The notes below the pieces were generated by a model. That model was not told the DNA's origin. It made no database searches and saw nothing but the letters and a program-made list of their open reading frames with translations. DNA of 64,000 nt from Motiliproteus sp036960405 (GTDB taxonomy: Bacteria; Pseudomonadota; Gammaproteobacteria; Pseudomonadales; Balneatricaceae). The first letter of the stretch is position 1; each line of letters begins with the position of its first letter. The position numbers were made by a program, and so were the translations under genes. This document shows positions 43,671 to 52,373 of this stretch, in pieces. The stretch lies in assembly GCA_036960405.1 (NCBI GenBank), contig JBALWS010000005.1, forward strand, positions 1 to 64,000, in the 5' to 3' direction.

Positions 43671-45212
43671 ATGTGGGACGGAATTTGGACGGGGCTCGCC
43701 ACTGCGGTGATGCCCTTTAACTTAATGATGGTGGTAGTCGGCTGTTTCGCCGGTACCTTCATCGGCATGCTGCCCGGACTCGGGCCAATCTCAGCCGTGG
43801 CGCTGATGATCCCGATCACCTACGGCCTCGACCCTTCGTCGGGCATCATCCTGATGGCTGGTGTTTATTACGGCGCAGTCTTCGGTGGCTCTACCTCATC
43901 GATCCTGATCAACGCCCCCGGTTGCGCCAGTACTGTGGTAACCGCGTTTGACGGCTATCCGCTGGCACAGCAAAAGCAAGCTGGCAAAGCGTTGGCGTTG
44001 GCGGCTTACTCGTCATTTACCGGCGGCACTATCGGCGCCATCATCCTGCTATTCGCCGCCCCGGCTTTAGCGTCGGTATCGCTCAGCTTCCAATCCAGTG
44101 ATTACTTCGCGCTGATGGTAATGGGTCTGACCGCGGTGGCAGCGTTCTCCGGCAAGGGCCAAGTGATCAAGGCGCTGATGATGACCGTATTCGGGCTGAT
44201 GATCGCCACCGTCGGCGTCGATGTCATGTCGGGTACGCCGCGCTTTACCTTCGGGGCGGTCGATCTGATCGACGGCGTCAGTTTCCTGTTACTCGCAATG
44301 GCGACCTTCGCTCTGGCCGAGGTGGTGATGACCGTGCTCAACGGTCAGCACAAACAGAAAGAGGTGGATATGGATATGGCCGCGCTCGGCAGCATGAAGC
44401 TGAGCAAGGAGGAGGTGAAACACGTCGCCCCCACCATCGCCCGCTCGTCGGTATTCGGCTTTATCGTCGGTGTTTTACCCGGTGCTGGCGCCACCATCGC
44501 CTCGTTCCTGGCTTACGGATTGGAACGTAACCTGTCCTCAGCCAAAGAGAAACTCAAGTTCGGCAAGGGCGCTTTGCGCGGTCTGGCGGCGCCCGAGTCG
44601 GCCAACAACGCCGCCTCGACCGGCTCGTTCGTACCACTACTGACTCTTGGTATTCCCGGCTCGGGCACCACCGCGATCATGCTCGGCGCACTGATCGCCT
44701 ACGGTATCCAGCCCGGTCCACGGTTGTTTATCGACAACCCAGATGTGTTTTGGTCGGTGATCATCTCGATGTATTTCGGCAACTTGGTACTGCTGATTTT
44801 GAACCTGCCGTTGATTCCGTATATCTCGCGCTTGTTGGCGATCCCCCGACCGATCCTGATTCCGCTGATCCTGTTCTTCTCGATCACCGGCGTCTATCTG
44901 GTCAGTTTTAACACCTTCGACATTCACATGATGGTGCTGATCACGGTGATCGCAATCTTCCTTAAACTGCTCGATTTCCCGATGGCACCGATGCTACTCG
45001 GCTTTATCCTCGGCGGCATCATGGAGAAGAACCTCAGCCGTGCGCTGACGATTTCCGATGGCAGCTTCGCCTTCCTGTGGGAACGGCCACTGACGCTGAC
45101 GATCATGCTGATCACGATCTTTATGCTGCTGTTACCGCTGCTGGGTGTATTGAAGCGAAAGGTCTACCCGCCCAAAGGACCCGAGACTGCGGTTAATGAG
45201 GGAGAGGGGTAA
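43671..45212 (+). CDS. tctA: tripartite tricarboxylate transporter large permease
   Basis: 513-residue permease with about 12 membrane spans. Family motifs: GTFIGMLPGLGPISAVALMIP, GVYYGAVFGGSTSSILIN, GVLPGAGATIASFLAYG and APESANNAASTGSFVPLLTLGIPGSGTTA-type segment near 305-333. The cation-coupled translocation subunit. Terminator follows. Confidence 0.95.
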   Translation: MWDGIWTGLATAVMPFNLMMVVVGCFAGTFIGMLPGLGPISAVALMIPITYGLDPSSGIILMAGVYYGAVFGGSTSSILINAPGCASTVVTAFDGYPLAQQKQAGKALALAAYSSFTGGTIGAIILLFAAPALASVSLSFQSSDYFALMVMGLTAVAAFSGKGQVIKALMMTVFGLMIATVGVDVMSGTPRFTFGAVDLIDGVSFLLLAMATFALAEVVMTVLNGQHKQKEVDMDMAALGSMKLSKEEVKHVAPTIARSSVFGFIVGVLPGAGATIASFLAYGLERNLSSAKEKLKFGKGALRGLAAPESANNAASTGSFVPLLTLGIPGSGTTAIMLGALIAYGIQPGPRLFIDNPDVFWSVIISMYFGNLVLLILNLPLIPYISRLLAIPRPILIPLILFFSITGVYLVSFNTFDIHMMVLITVIAIFLKLLDFPMAPMLLGFILGGIMEKNLSRALTISDGSFAFLWERPLTLTIMLITIFMLLLPLLGVLKRKVYPPKGPETAVNEGEG

Positions 45213-45260
45213 CCAATAGTTTGCTAGATGATCCCCCGGCTATAGCCGGGGTGATTGGTT
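45211..45260 (+). terminator. terminator of tctCBA
   Basis: Nested structure: AACCAAT (45211-45217) with ATTGGTT (45254-45260) outside and a strong CCCCGGC-TATA-GCCGGGG hairpin (45234-45251) inside, beginning at the tctA stop. Confidence 0.65.
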
Positions 45261-45387
45261 TAACAAAGAAGGCTGCTAACCCTCTCGACCACCTCGCCCT
45301 GCAGAACATCTCAATCATAAGAAACACAAGCAGCTACGCTACACTCAGCAAACATTCTTATTTCCAGCAAAACCTGAGAAGTACCGC

Positions 45388-46101
45388 ATGAGCACCGTAA
45401 CCAACGCTGGCGCCCTGATTCGACAAGTCTTAGTACGATTGACACTGTCGCTACTATTCATCAGCCACGCCGCCCACAGCGCCAGCTCGGATTTCGATCT
45501 GCTATTAACGACTGCTCTAACGCACGACCGAACCGCTCTGCAACAACACCTCGCCGATGGCAACAGCCTCGATCTGCATGACGCCAGAGGGCGTTCGCTG
45601 GTACTGCGGGTGACGATGAAAAACGATATGAAGGCACTGCAGTTATTGATCGAACTCGGTGCCGATGTCGATTATTTCAACCCAGCTCTCGCTGCCGGCG
45701 TGATCGATCAGACCGCGTTTTTGTATGCGGGTGCCAAGGGGGTGAACCCGGCCTTACAACTACTGATCGACGCCGGTGCCCGTGCCGACATCTATAATTA
45801 CTACGGTGGTACAGCACTGATCCCAGCGGCAGAAAAAGGTCATATTGCGACGGTCAAGCTGCTACTGGAAAAATCACAGGTCGATATCAACCATGTTAAT
45901 AACCTGGGCTGGACCGCACTGATGGAAGCGGTACTGTTATCCGACGGAGGCCCACAGCACCAGCAAATTATCGCATTGCTGCTTGCACACGGAGCTGATC
46001 CCAACATCACCGATCTTGACGGAATTTCAGCCCTCCAACACGCCCAGAATAAAGGCTATCGAAAAATTGTGGAACTGCTGCAGCAGCAACAACAACACTG
46101 A
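45388..46101 (+). CDS. exported ankyrin-repeat protein
   Basis: 237 residues, signal peptide (cleavage near AHSASS), then about five ankyrin repeats, e.g. MKALQLLIELGADVDYFN, NPALQLLIDAGARADIYN, GHIATVKLLLEKSQVDIN and IIALLLAHGADPNITD. Ends in a poly-Gln/His tail. Bacterial periplasmic ankyrin proteins mediate protein contacts; AnkB-like ones are linked to catalase function, but no catalase is adjacent. Specific role unknown. Confidence 0.88.
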   Translation: MSTVTNAGALIRQVLVRLTLSLLFISHAAHSASSDFDLLLTTALTHDRTALQQHLADGNSLDLHDARGRSLVLRVTMKNDMKALQLLIELGADVDYFNPALAAGVIDQTAFLYAGAKGVNPALQLLIDAGARADIYNYYGGTALIPAAEKGHIATVKLLLEKSQVDINHVNNLGWTALMEAVLLSDGGPQHQQIIALLLAHGADPNITDLDGISALQHAQNKGYRKIVELLQQQQQH

Positions 46102-46494
46102 AACCTGTCGAGGCCGCGTACAACAGTCGTGCTAGCCACGAACTATCCGCAGTTGAAGGTCTGGCGCCAAGCCGATGGTGATACCCCGAACGCTTTGCCG
46201 AAGTGATGGGACTACCGACCTGCGAGCAACCGCAGTGGCTGACTCCGCACCGTACTACTGACGCAACAGATATCAGCAGCAATCGATTCCTACGGCAGTC
46301 CCGGCTGAGGTCTGCACCTGGCCACCTGCTATGTCAGTCGTCTGGATTCAATTGCACACGGGATAGCGATGATTCACAACATTGCACTCAACGCGCTCAC
46401 GACCCGAGCTGGCGTTGATTTCAAGCAGCGAAGTGCATTAAAAAAGCGGGAGGATTGAAACGCGAGAGAGGGCCGTAGCCCTCTATCATCATGA
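46102..46494. other. gene-poor interval, possible decayed coding sequence
   Basis: 393 bases between the ankyrin and chemoreceptor genes. Several short frames run for 45-70 codons (plus strand 46203-46418, and about 46305-46458) with codon use like the neighbours but without starts or clear ribosome sites. This pattern fits a frameshifted remnant. I do not recognise a parent gene. A 7-bp hairpin lies at 46467-46484, 11 bases after the chemoreceptor stop. Confidence 0.35.
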
Positions 46495-48480
46495 CTAGGC
46501 GGATTTAAAGGTGCTGGTGATACTGCTTAGGCTCGATACCATCTGCGAGAGATCATCGCTTATCTGTTCGGACTCGATCACTCCCTGCTCGGTTTCAAGC
46601 AGCAGGGTCTCGATCTGATGCAGGCTGCTAGTAATTTGCTGGGCCGCGCTCTGCTGCTGACCTGTTCCCTGGGCGATCTGATCGTTGCCTTCGGATATCT
46701 GGATCACCAATGCGGTAATCTGCAGCAAAGCTTGGTGGACCGTCTCCGCGGCTTGACGCGACTCACCGCTACGCGACGACATCGCGGTGATACTATCCAC
46801 CGCCTGCTGGGTACTGCTTGATAGCTGTGCAAGCTGTTTCTCGACTTGTTGAGTCGACCCCTGGGTCTTGGCCGCCAGGGCTCTAACCTCATCGGCGACC
46901 ACTGCAAACCCTCGACCCTGCTCACCGGCACGCGCCGCTTCGATCGCGGCGTTAAGCGCCAGTAAATTAGTCTGCTCGGCGATATCGCCGATCACCGACA
47001 ACACCTGATGGATCTGCTCGGCAGCGTTGTTAAGTTGAGACATTTTCTCGCTGGCTTGAACCGCAGACTCACTGACGAGATTGCTTGCCCGCAAGCTCGA
47101 CTGCACCACAGGGGCGCAGTCATTGACCAAAGTACTGGCCTCATTGGCCGCTTGCTGGGTATGTTGCGCCGAGCCGGCCATCGATTCACTTTGCGATTCC
47201 AATTCGGTCAGCGCTTGCTGAATCTGACCAATACCTTGTTTCAATTGGCCGGTATTCTGATGATCTCGGCGGCTGCTTTCGGTCATATGCTGACCGGCAC
47301 CATTCAACAACTCAACTTGCTGATCGACCTGGGCAACCACCTGTTCGATATTGGCGGCAAAGCTATTGAAGTCTGCAGAGATCTGGCCCAACTCATCTTT
47401 ACCGTCGGCCTGCAAACGCAACCGCAAATCACCTTTACGGGAGATACCTCGCATCGCCTGGTACAGAGCAATAATACGCTTACCCAGCAGCTGCCGCGCC
47501 AGCATGCCTAATACTACTAACATGCCGACCATCACCAACATCAGGCTCAGTATTCGCTGCTGCACCGAGCCCAACACATCCTGGCGCTGGATTTGGGCTT
47601 GCTCGGTCTGGCTACCGACCTGTTTGGACTGTTCATCGACCTGTTGTAACTGAGCAGAGATCTGTTGCTGCCGTGCCACCAGTGATTGGCCTTGAGTGGT
47701 TATCTCGGCAACCCCCGCCAGCGCGGTGTTGGCATGCGCCGCCGCAGGGCCTTGCACCTTGGCCATCAGCAAGCCGATACGATCCGTTTGCAACCCCTGA
47801 TAGCGCTCTAGCCGAAGGCCGATACGGTGATCGGTCAGGTCGTACTTAATATAAGCTTTACGCAACCCCTTCACCGCACTTGCCAAAGAGCGATCAAAGC
47901 GCTTGAGTTTATCCTGCGCAGCTTGATCCAGACCGGCCAAGGCGATGATCGAGTCAAGCTTGCGAGCGCCCTGCTGCTGGGCCTGCTCTAGCTCTTTGAG
48001 CAGGTAATCGATCTTGAGTTTGTCGTTAAATACGCGTAGTTGCTTGTTCACCTCATCGGGCGTCAAGCCCTGTTTATCCAGGGTCTGACGTTGTTTATCC
48101 GATTGCGGTTTGACCGCGACTGGCAGTGCTGGATCCAGCACCCCCTCACTCAGAGTCTCGGCTAATTGCTTCTCATGCGAAGCAAATGCCATCACTTCGT
48201 TAAGAAGCCGAAAGCCTTTGCTTTCCAGAGCATTGATCGCTTGCTCGTAGGCGGTTCCCAATTCGGTGTAGCGATGCAGCAGCTGCTGGGTTTCAGCGAT
48301 CGATTCGCTACGCTGCTGTTCCAAGCCAGCACGCTGCTGGGCCAATTCAATATCATGTTTGATCAACACCTCAAGCGAGGCATTGGCCTGAAAGATCAAC
48401 CACCCAAAAATCAGCAAGACCGATAACACCAGCGTGGCAATTAGTATCCCCAAGCGCTTGAGTCCAAGATCCTTCAACAT
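46495..48480 (-). CDS. methyl-accepting chemotaxis protein
   Basis: 661 residues: membrane span about 10-32, a long helical periplasmic domain (about 33-310, no recognised ligand fold), second span about 312-332, HAMP (about 333-385) and a signalling domain with the hairpin tip EQTNLLALNAAIEAARAGEQGRGFAVVADEVRALA (about 510-544). No CheR-docking pentapeptide at the C-terminus. A chemoreceptor of unknown ligand. Confidence 0.94.
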   Translation of the reverse strand: MLKDLGLKRLGILIATLVLSVLLIFGWLIFQANASLEVLIKHDIELAQQRAGLEQQRSESIAETQQLLHRYTELGTAYEQAINALESKGFRLLNEVMAFASHEKQLAETLSEGVLDPALPVAVKPQSDKQRQTLDKQGLTPDEVNKQLRVFNDKLKIDYLLKELEQAQQQGARKLDSIIALAGLDQAAQDKLKRFDRSLASAVKGLRKAYIKYDLTDHRIGLRLERYQGLQTDRIGLLMAKVQGPAAAHANTALAGVAEITTQGQSLVARQQQISAQLQQVDEQSKQVGSQTEQAQIQRQDVLGSVQQRILSLMLVMVGMLVVLGMLARQLLGKRIIALYQAMRGISRKGDLRLRLQADGKDELGQISADFNSFAANIEQVVAQVDQQVELLNGAGQHMTESSRRDHQNTGQLKQGIGQIQQALTELESQSESMAGSAQHTQQAANEASTLVNDCAPVVQSSLRASNLVSESAVQASEKMSQLNNAAEQIHQVLSVIGDIAEQTNLLALNAAIEAARAGEQGRGFAVVADEVRALAAKTQGSTQQVEKQLAQLSSSTQQAVDSITAMSSRSGESRQAAETVHQALLQITALVIQISEGNDQIAQGTGQQQSAAQQITSSLHQIETLLLETEQGVIESEQISDDLSQMVSSLSSITSTFKSA

Positions 48481-48760
48481 GACGTCAACTCCATAAATGA
48501 CATGCCGACGATACTAACAGCTTCGATGGTAGCTACAACCGCCTTCTCCAATATTCGTATGTGCTTATATTGATTAGAAAAACTGATAATAAAACTGTGG
48601 TATTTTTTCCGATACGCTAGGCTATTGAAGTGGCGATAAAAACAGCGATTCATCGGCTCGGTCTATTCCTATAACACGCACTTGATGAGCCGTAATCACC
48701 CATAATTAATGTCACAAAATGTTGTAGACAGACTCTTTGACAGCACAGGATCATGCCCAC

Positions 48761-50293
48761 ATGCAGGATACCCCTCCCCTCGCATCACGTACTCTCGAAG
48801 GCAGCGGCGAACTCGATAACCTTTCGACCCAATATGCGGCGATTGATCTGGGGTCGAACAGCTTTCATCTGATCGTCGCCCGGCTGGTACAGGACGAGTT
48901 GCAACCGATCGATAGGATGGGAGAAAAGGTGCAGCTAGCAGCAGGACTCGATCCACACCACCAGCTGAGCGAGCAAGCCCAGGCGCGCGGCATGGCCTGC
49001 CTGGAACGATTGGCCCAGCGCATTGCCGGCATCCCCCGCGAACAGGTCCGCATCGTAGGCACCAACACCCTGCGCGCCGCCTACAACCGGATGGCGTTTA
49101 TCGAACCCGCTGAAGCGCTGCTGGAGTGCCCAGTCGAGATCATCTCCGGCAGAGAAGAGGCACGGCTGGTCTATCTAGGTGTAGCTCACTCGCAAGCCGA
49201 CGATGTCGATAGACGCCTGGTGATCGATATTGGTGGCGGCAGCACCGAGCTGATCATCGGCGAACGCTTTTCACCGATCGAACTCGAAAGCCTGCACATG
49301 GGCTGCGTCTCCTACACCCAGCGTTACTTCGCCAACGGCAAACTCACCCCAAAAAACTTCAAAAAAGCGATCAACGCTGCCCAGCTCGAACTGCTGAGCA
49401 TCCGTAAACGTTACCGTAAGATCGGCTGGCAGGACGCGATCGGCTCTTCGGGCACTGCCAAAGCGCTGCTGCGATTGTGCCAATTCGACCCAACCGGACC
49501 GCAGCATCTATCCCTGCTCAATCTGTACAAGTTAAAAGAGATATTGCTCGAATTTGGCAGTGTCGAGGCGATTGAGTTCGAGCAGCTCAAACCCGAGCGC
49601 GCTCGCGTGCTACCCGGCGGGCTAGCCATCTTGATTGCGGTGTTCGAATCGCTGCAGATCGATACCCTGCGCTTCTCCGACGGAGCACTGCGCGAAGGCT
49701 TGCTGTACGACATGGTCGGCCGTCGCCAGCACGAAGATGTGCGCGAGCGGACCATCAATGCATTAATGCAGCGTTATCACATCGATACCGAACACGCCGA
49801 ATCGGTCGAGCAAACCGCCTTGGCATGCCTCGAGCAAACGCCGTTTTCCAGCGACAAATACCGCCACCTGATCAGCTGGGCAGCGCGCCTGCACGAGATC
49901 GGTTTATCGATCTCGCATAGCCAGTTCCAAAAGCATGGCGCCTATCTTGTCGAACACTCCGATCTGATGGGTTTCAGCCAAAGCGAACAGTTACAGTTGG
50001 CGCTGCTGGTTCGCGGTCACCGGCGAAAACTGCCGCTAGTCGAGTTGGAAGCGTTCAGACCGATGCGGCGTCAGGTATTGCTGGCGTTGTGCATGGTGCT
50101 GCGATTGGCGGTGCTGCTCAACCAAAGCCGCTTGGCCGAGCAGGTACCGCAGTTGAAACTCCAATACAAAGAGGAGCAACTCAAATTGATATTTCCGATC
50201 GCTTGGCTCGACGATCATCCACTGACGCTAACCAAACTAGAACAAGAGGCCGAGTATCTTGACGCGGTCGATTACAGGCTGAAGTTCAAATAG
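48761..50293 (+). CDS. ppx: exopolyphosphatase / guanosine pentaphosphatase
   Basis: 510 residues, similar in length to E. coli Ppx (513). Degrades polyphosphate processively. ASKHA/Ppx-GppA motifs: AAIDLGSNSFHLIVAR, VDIGGGSTEL-like VIDIGGGSTELI, and a C-terminal HD-type helical domain. The start ATG at 48761 has AGGAT upstream; a TTG at 48737 is in frame. It stands alone here; ppk1 is 10 kb away on the opposite strand, not adjacent as in E. coli. Confidence 0.93.
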   Translation: MQDTPPLASRTLEGSGELDNLSTQYAAIDLGSNSFHLIVARLVQDELQPIDRMGEKVQLAAGLDPHHQLSEQAQARGMACLERLAQRIAGIPREQVRIVGTNTLRAAYNRMAFIEPAEALLECPVEIISGREEARLVYLGVAHSQADDVDRRLVIDIGGGSTELIIGERFSPIELESLHMGCVSYTQRYFANGKLTPKNFKKAINAAQLELLSIRKRYRKIGWQDAIGSSGTAKALLRLCQFDPTGPQHLSLLNLYKLKEILLEFGSVEAIEFEQLKPERARVLPGGLAILIAVFESLQIDTLRFSDGALREGLLYDMVGRRQHEDVRERTINALMQRYHIDTEHAESVEQTALACLEQTPFSSDKYRHLISWAARLHEIGLSISHSQFQKHGAYLVEHSDLMGFSQSEQLQLALLVRGHRRKLPLVELEAFRPMRRQVLLALCMVLRLAVLLNQSRLAEQVPQLKLQYKEEQLKLIFPIAWLDDHPLTLTKLEQEAEYLDAVDYRLKFK

Positions 50294-50309
50294 CCTTTAA
50301 CCGCTGCTT

Positions 50310-50591
50310 TTATCCGCTATTCTTGAGCCAAAACACCACCACCGAGGTGGTCTCTTCAAAGCGCTCGATATGCGCTGCATTTGCCGGCACATGGAACCAA
50401 TCGCCTTTGCGGTATGCACGCTCTTCACCTTCAACCGTCAACAACAAGCAACCTTCGGTGATGGTGCCGTAATTGGTTGTATCGTGGGTATGTTCGGCAA
50501 CTGTACAGGGCTCGCGGGTGCCAAAACTGACATCGCAATGATCAGTTTCAACTTTGGCAAGTTTGCGAATCTCTTCGGGGAGGTGTGCCAT
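50310..50591 (-). CDS. small cupin-domain protein at the end of the nor operon
   Basis: 93 residues forming one cupin: EHTHDTTNYGTITEGCLLLTV (metal His) and KGDWFHVPANAAHIERF. It starts 30 bases after norF on the same strand, so it is probably part of the nor transcript. Function unknown; such proteins bind metals or small ligands. A role in NO or metal homeostasis is only inferred from position. Confidence 0.75.
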   Translation of the reverse strand: MAHLPEEIRKLAKVETDHCDVSFGTREPCTVAEHTHDTTNYGTITEGCLLLTVEGEERAYRKGDWFHVPANAAHIERFEETTSVVVFWLKNSG

Positions 50592-50621
50592 TAATCTACT
50601 TCTCGTTAAGGTTAAAAAATA

Positions 50622-50939
50622 TCACAACGTAGTCAAACGCCGCAGTGGTTCGGGAAATATCAACGCCAACGCGATCAGCACCGGCAATACGTAAAAGTAA
50701 GCCAGCATCATGCCACGGATCAACGGCGGCGCGTGGCGCAGCCCCATCAAGCGATCAACCACCAACTGGCCTTTAATCGCGACCACCAGGCAGACCACGA
50801 TCACGACCCCTGCGGTCGGGTCGATCGATTCGGCGATCAGTGCCGAGCCCAGAGTCAGTACGATCAATACCATCCAGGCGCGTCGCAGCAACTTATCACC
50901 CATTACACTGTTTTCATCGTTCATAACGTCTTGATCCAT
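50622..50939 (-). CDS. norF: NorF-type small membrane protein (cytochrome oxidase subunit IV-like)
   Basis: 105 residues, three hydrophobic spans (22-36, 43-57 and 80-97), with KGQLVVDRLMGLRHAP. It matches the NorF/COX4-like subunit found downstream of norE, 7 bases away. Needed for full NO reductase activity in some denitrifiers. Confidence 0.8.
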   Translation of the reverse strand: MDQDVMNDENSVMGDKLLRRAWMVLIVLTLGSALIAESIDPTAGVVIVVCLVVAIKGQLVVDRLMGLRHAPPLIRGMMLAYFYVLPVLIALALIFPEPLRRLTTL

Positions 50940-50946
50940 AACTGCG

Positions 50947-51570
50947 CTACCTCATCACGTACAGCAGAGGGAAGATGATGATCCAAACCAGATCGATCAT
51001 ATGCCAGTAACAGGCGGCGCCTTCGAGCCCTTCGTGTTCGGCCGGGGTGAAGTGGCCCCAATAGGTCCGCAACCCGGCCCAGCCGATCGCGCACATCCCC
51101 ACCAACACATGCAGCAAGTGGTTAAAGGTCAGGTAGTAATACAGGCTATAAAACGCATCGGTACGGACATCGAGCCCGGAGGCGTGATTCCACTGGTACT
51201 CCCAGGCTTTGACGGCGCAATACCCGAGGCCACATCCGATGGTCGCACCGAGCCAGCGTAGGCAACGGTTAACCTGCCCGATCCGTATCGCCGCCATCGA
51301 TCGGGCGACGCAATAACTGCTGCTGATCAGCAGCAACGTATTGATCACACCCGCCCAGGTATTGAGTTTGGTCGGTCCCTCGGCGAACAGCTCCGGGTTA
51401 TGGCTACGCACCACCAGAAACACCAGAAAGAACAGCGCGAACTCGGAAACTTCGGCCCAGATCAGAATCCACACCGCAATGTTTGCCGGGGACTGCTTGG
51501 CCGCAGACTGACTGGCGAGGGAGCCACCCAGCTCAGGCTCGCTAGTAATAGCAGCGGGACTATCAGCCAT
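50947..51570 (-). CDS. norE: NorE, cytochrome c oxidase subunit III family
   Basis: 207 residues with five membrane spans; WILIWAEVSEFALFFLVFLVVRSHNPE and HLLHVLVGMCAIGWAG fit COX3-like NorE. It starts at the last base of norQ. Thought to help NO reductase assembly or activity rather than catalysis. Confidence 0.88.
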   Translation of the reverse strand: MADSPAAITSEPELGGSLASQSAAKQSPANIAVWILIWAEVSEFALFFLVFLVVRSHNPELFAEGPTKLNTWAGVINTLLLISSSYCVARSMAAIRIGQVNRCLRWLGATIGCGLGYCAVKAWEYQWNHASGLDVRTDAFYSLYYYLTFNHLLHVLVGMCAIGWAGLRTYWGHFTPAEHEGLEGAACYWHMIDLVWIIIFPLLYVMR

Positions 51571-52349
51571 TAAAAGTGACCTTGAATCAAACGATCGATC
51601 GCCGCAAGGGTCTCGCTATCGTCGGTTAGCGGCTGCGCCATACAGACCTGGCAGGCTTCAACAGCGGGCAGGCCCGAGCGGATCATCAACGCGGTGTAGA
51701 TCAGCAACCGGGTCGAGGCAGCCTCTTCCAGATCGTGGTCCTTGAGGCGGCGTAGATCATTGGCCAGCGTCACCAACTGCTGTACCGTCTGCTTATCGAG
51801 CCCCGATTCCTGACAGACGATCACCACCTCCTGTTCAGGTGATGGGTATTCGAAACTCAACGCCACGAAGCGCTGCCGGGTGCTGGGCTTCAAGCCCTTC
51901 ATCAGATTTTGATAGCCGGGGTTGTAAGAGATCACCAACATGAAATCGGGGTGCGCTTTGATCAGCTCGCCAGTACGTTCGATCGGTAATAGCCGGCGAT
52001 GATCCGACAGCGGATGCAGCACCACTGTAGTATCCTTGCGCGCTTCCACCACCTCATCGAGATAACAGATGCCGCCTTCGCGTACCGCCCGCGTCAACGG
52101 GCCATCCTGCCAATACGTGCCGTCTGCGCCGATTAGATGGCGCCCAACCAGATCGGCGGCGGTTAGATCATCGTGGCAGGCGATGGTATGCACCGAGCGG
52201 CCCAATTGTTCGGCCATATGTTCGACAAAACGGGTCTTACCGCAGCCGGTAGGACCTTTTATCAGCACCGGTAAGCAATTGGCTGCCGCCGCCTTAAATA
52301 TTTCAATCTCGCGCCCTTGTGGCAGGTAATGGTTTTCGGTGGACATCAT
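51570..52349 (-). CDS. norQ: NorQ/CbbQ-type MoxR AAA+ ATPase
   Basis: 259 residues. Walker A GPTGCGKT (about 33-40), Walker B ICYLDEV, and SYNPGYQNLMKGLKPSTRQRF typical of the NorQ/NirQ/CbbQ clade. With the VWA protein NorD it activates NorB, probably by metal insertion. Overlaps norE by one base. GAGGAACCT precedes the ATG. Confidence 0.94.
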   Translation of the reverse strand: MMSTENHYLPQGREIEIFKAAAANCLPVLIKGPTGCGKTRFVEHMAEQLGRSVHTIACHDDLTAADLVGRHLIGADGTYWQDGPLTRAVREGGICYLDEVVEARKDTTVVLHPLSDHRRLLPIERTGELIKAHPDFMLVISYNPGYQNLMKGLKPSTRQRFVALSFEYPSPEQEVVIVCQESGLDKQTVQQLVTLANDLRRLKDHDLEEAASTRLLIYTALMIRSGLPAVEACQVCMAQPLTDDSETLAAIDRLIQGHF

Positions 52350-52373
52350 AGGTTCCTCGATACAAGCAGCGGG

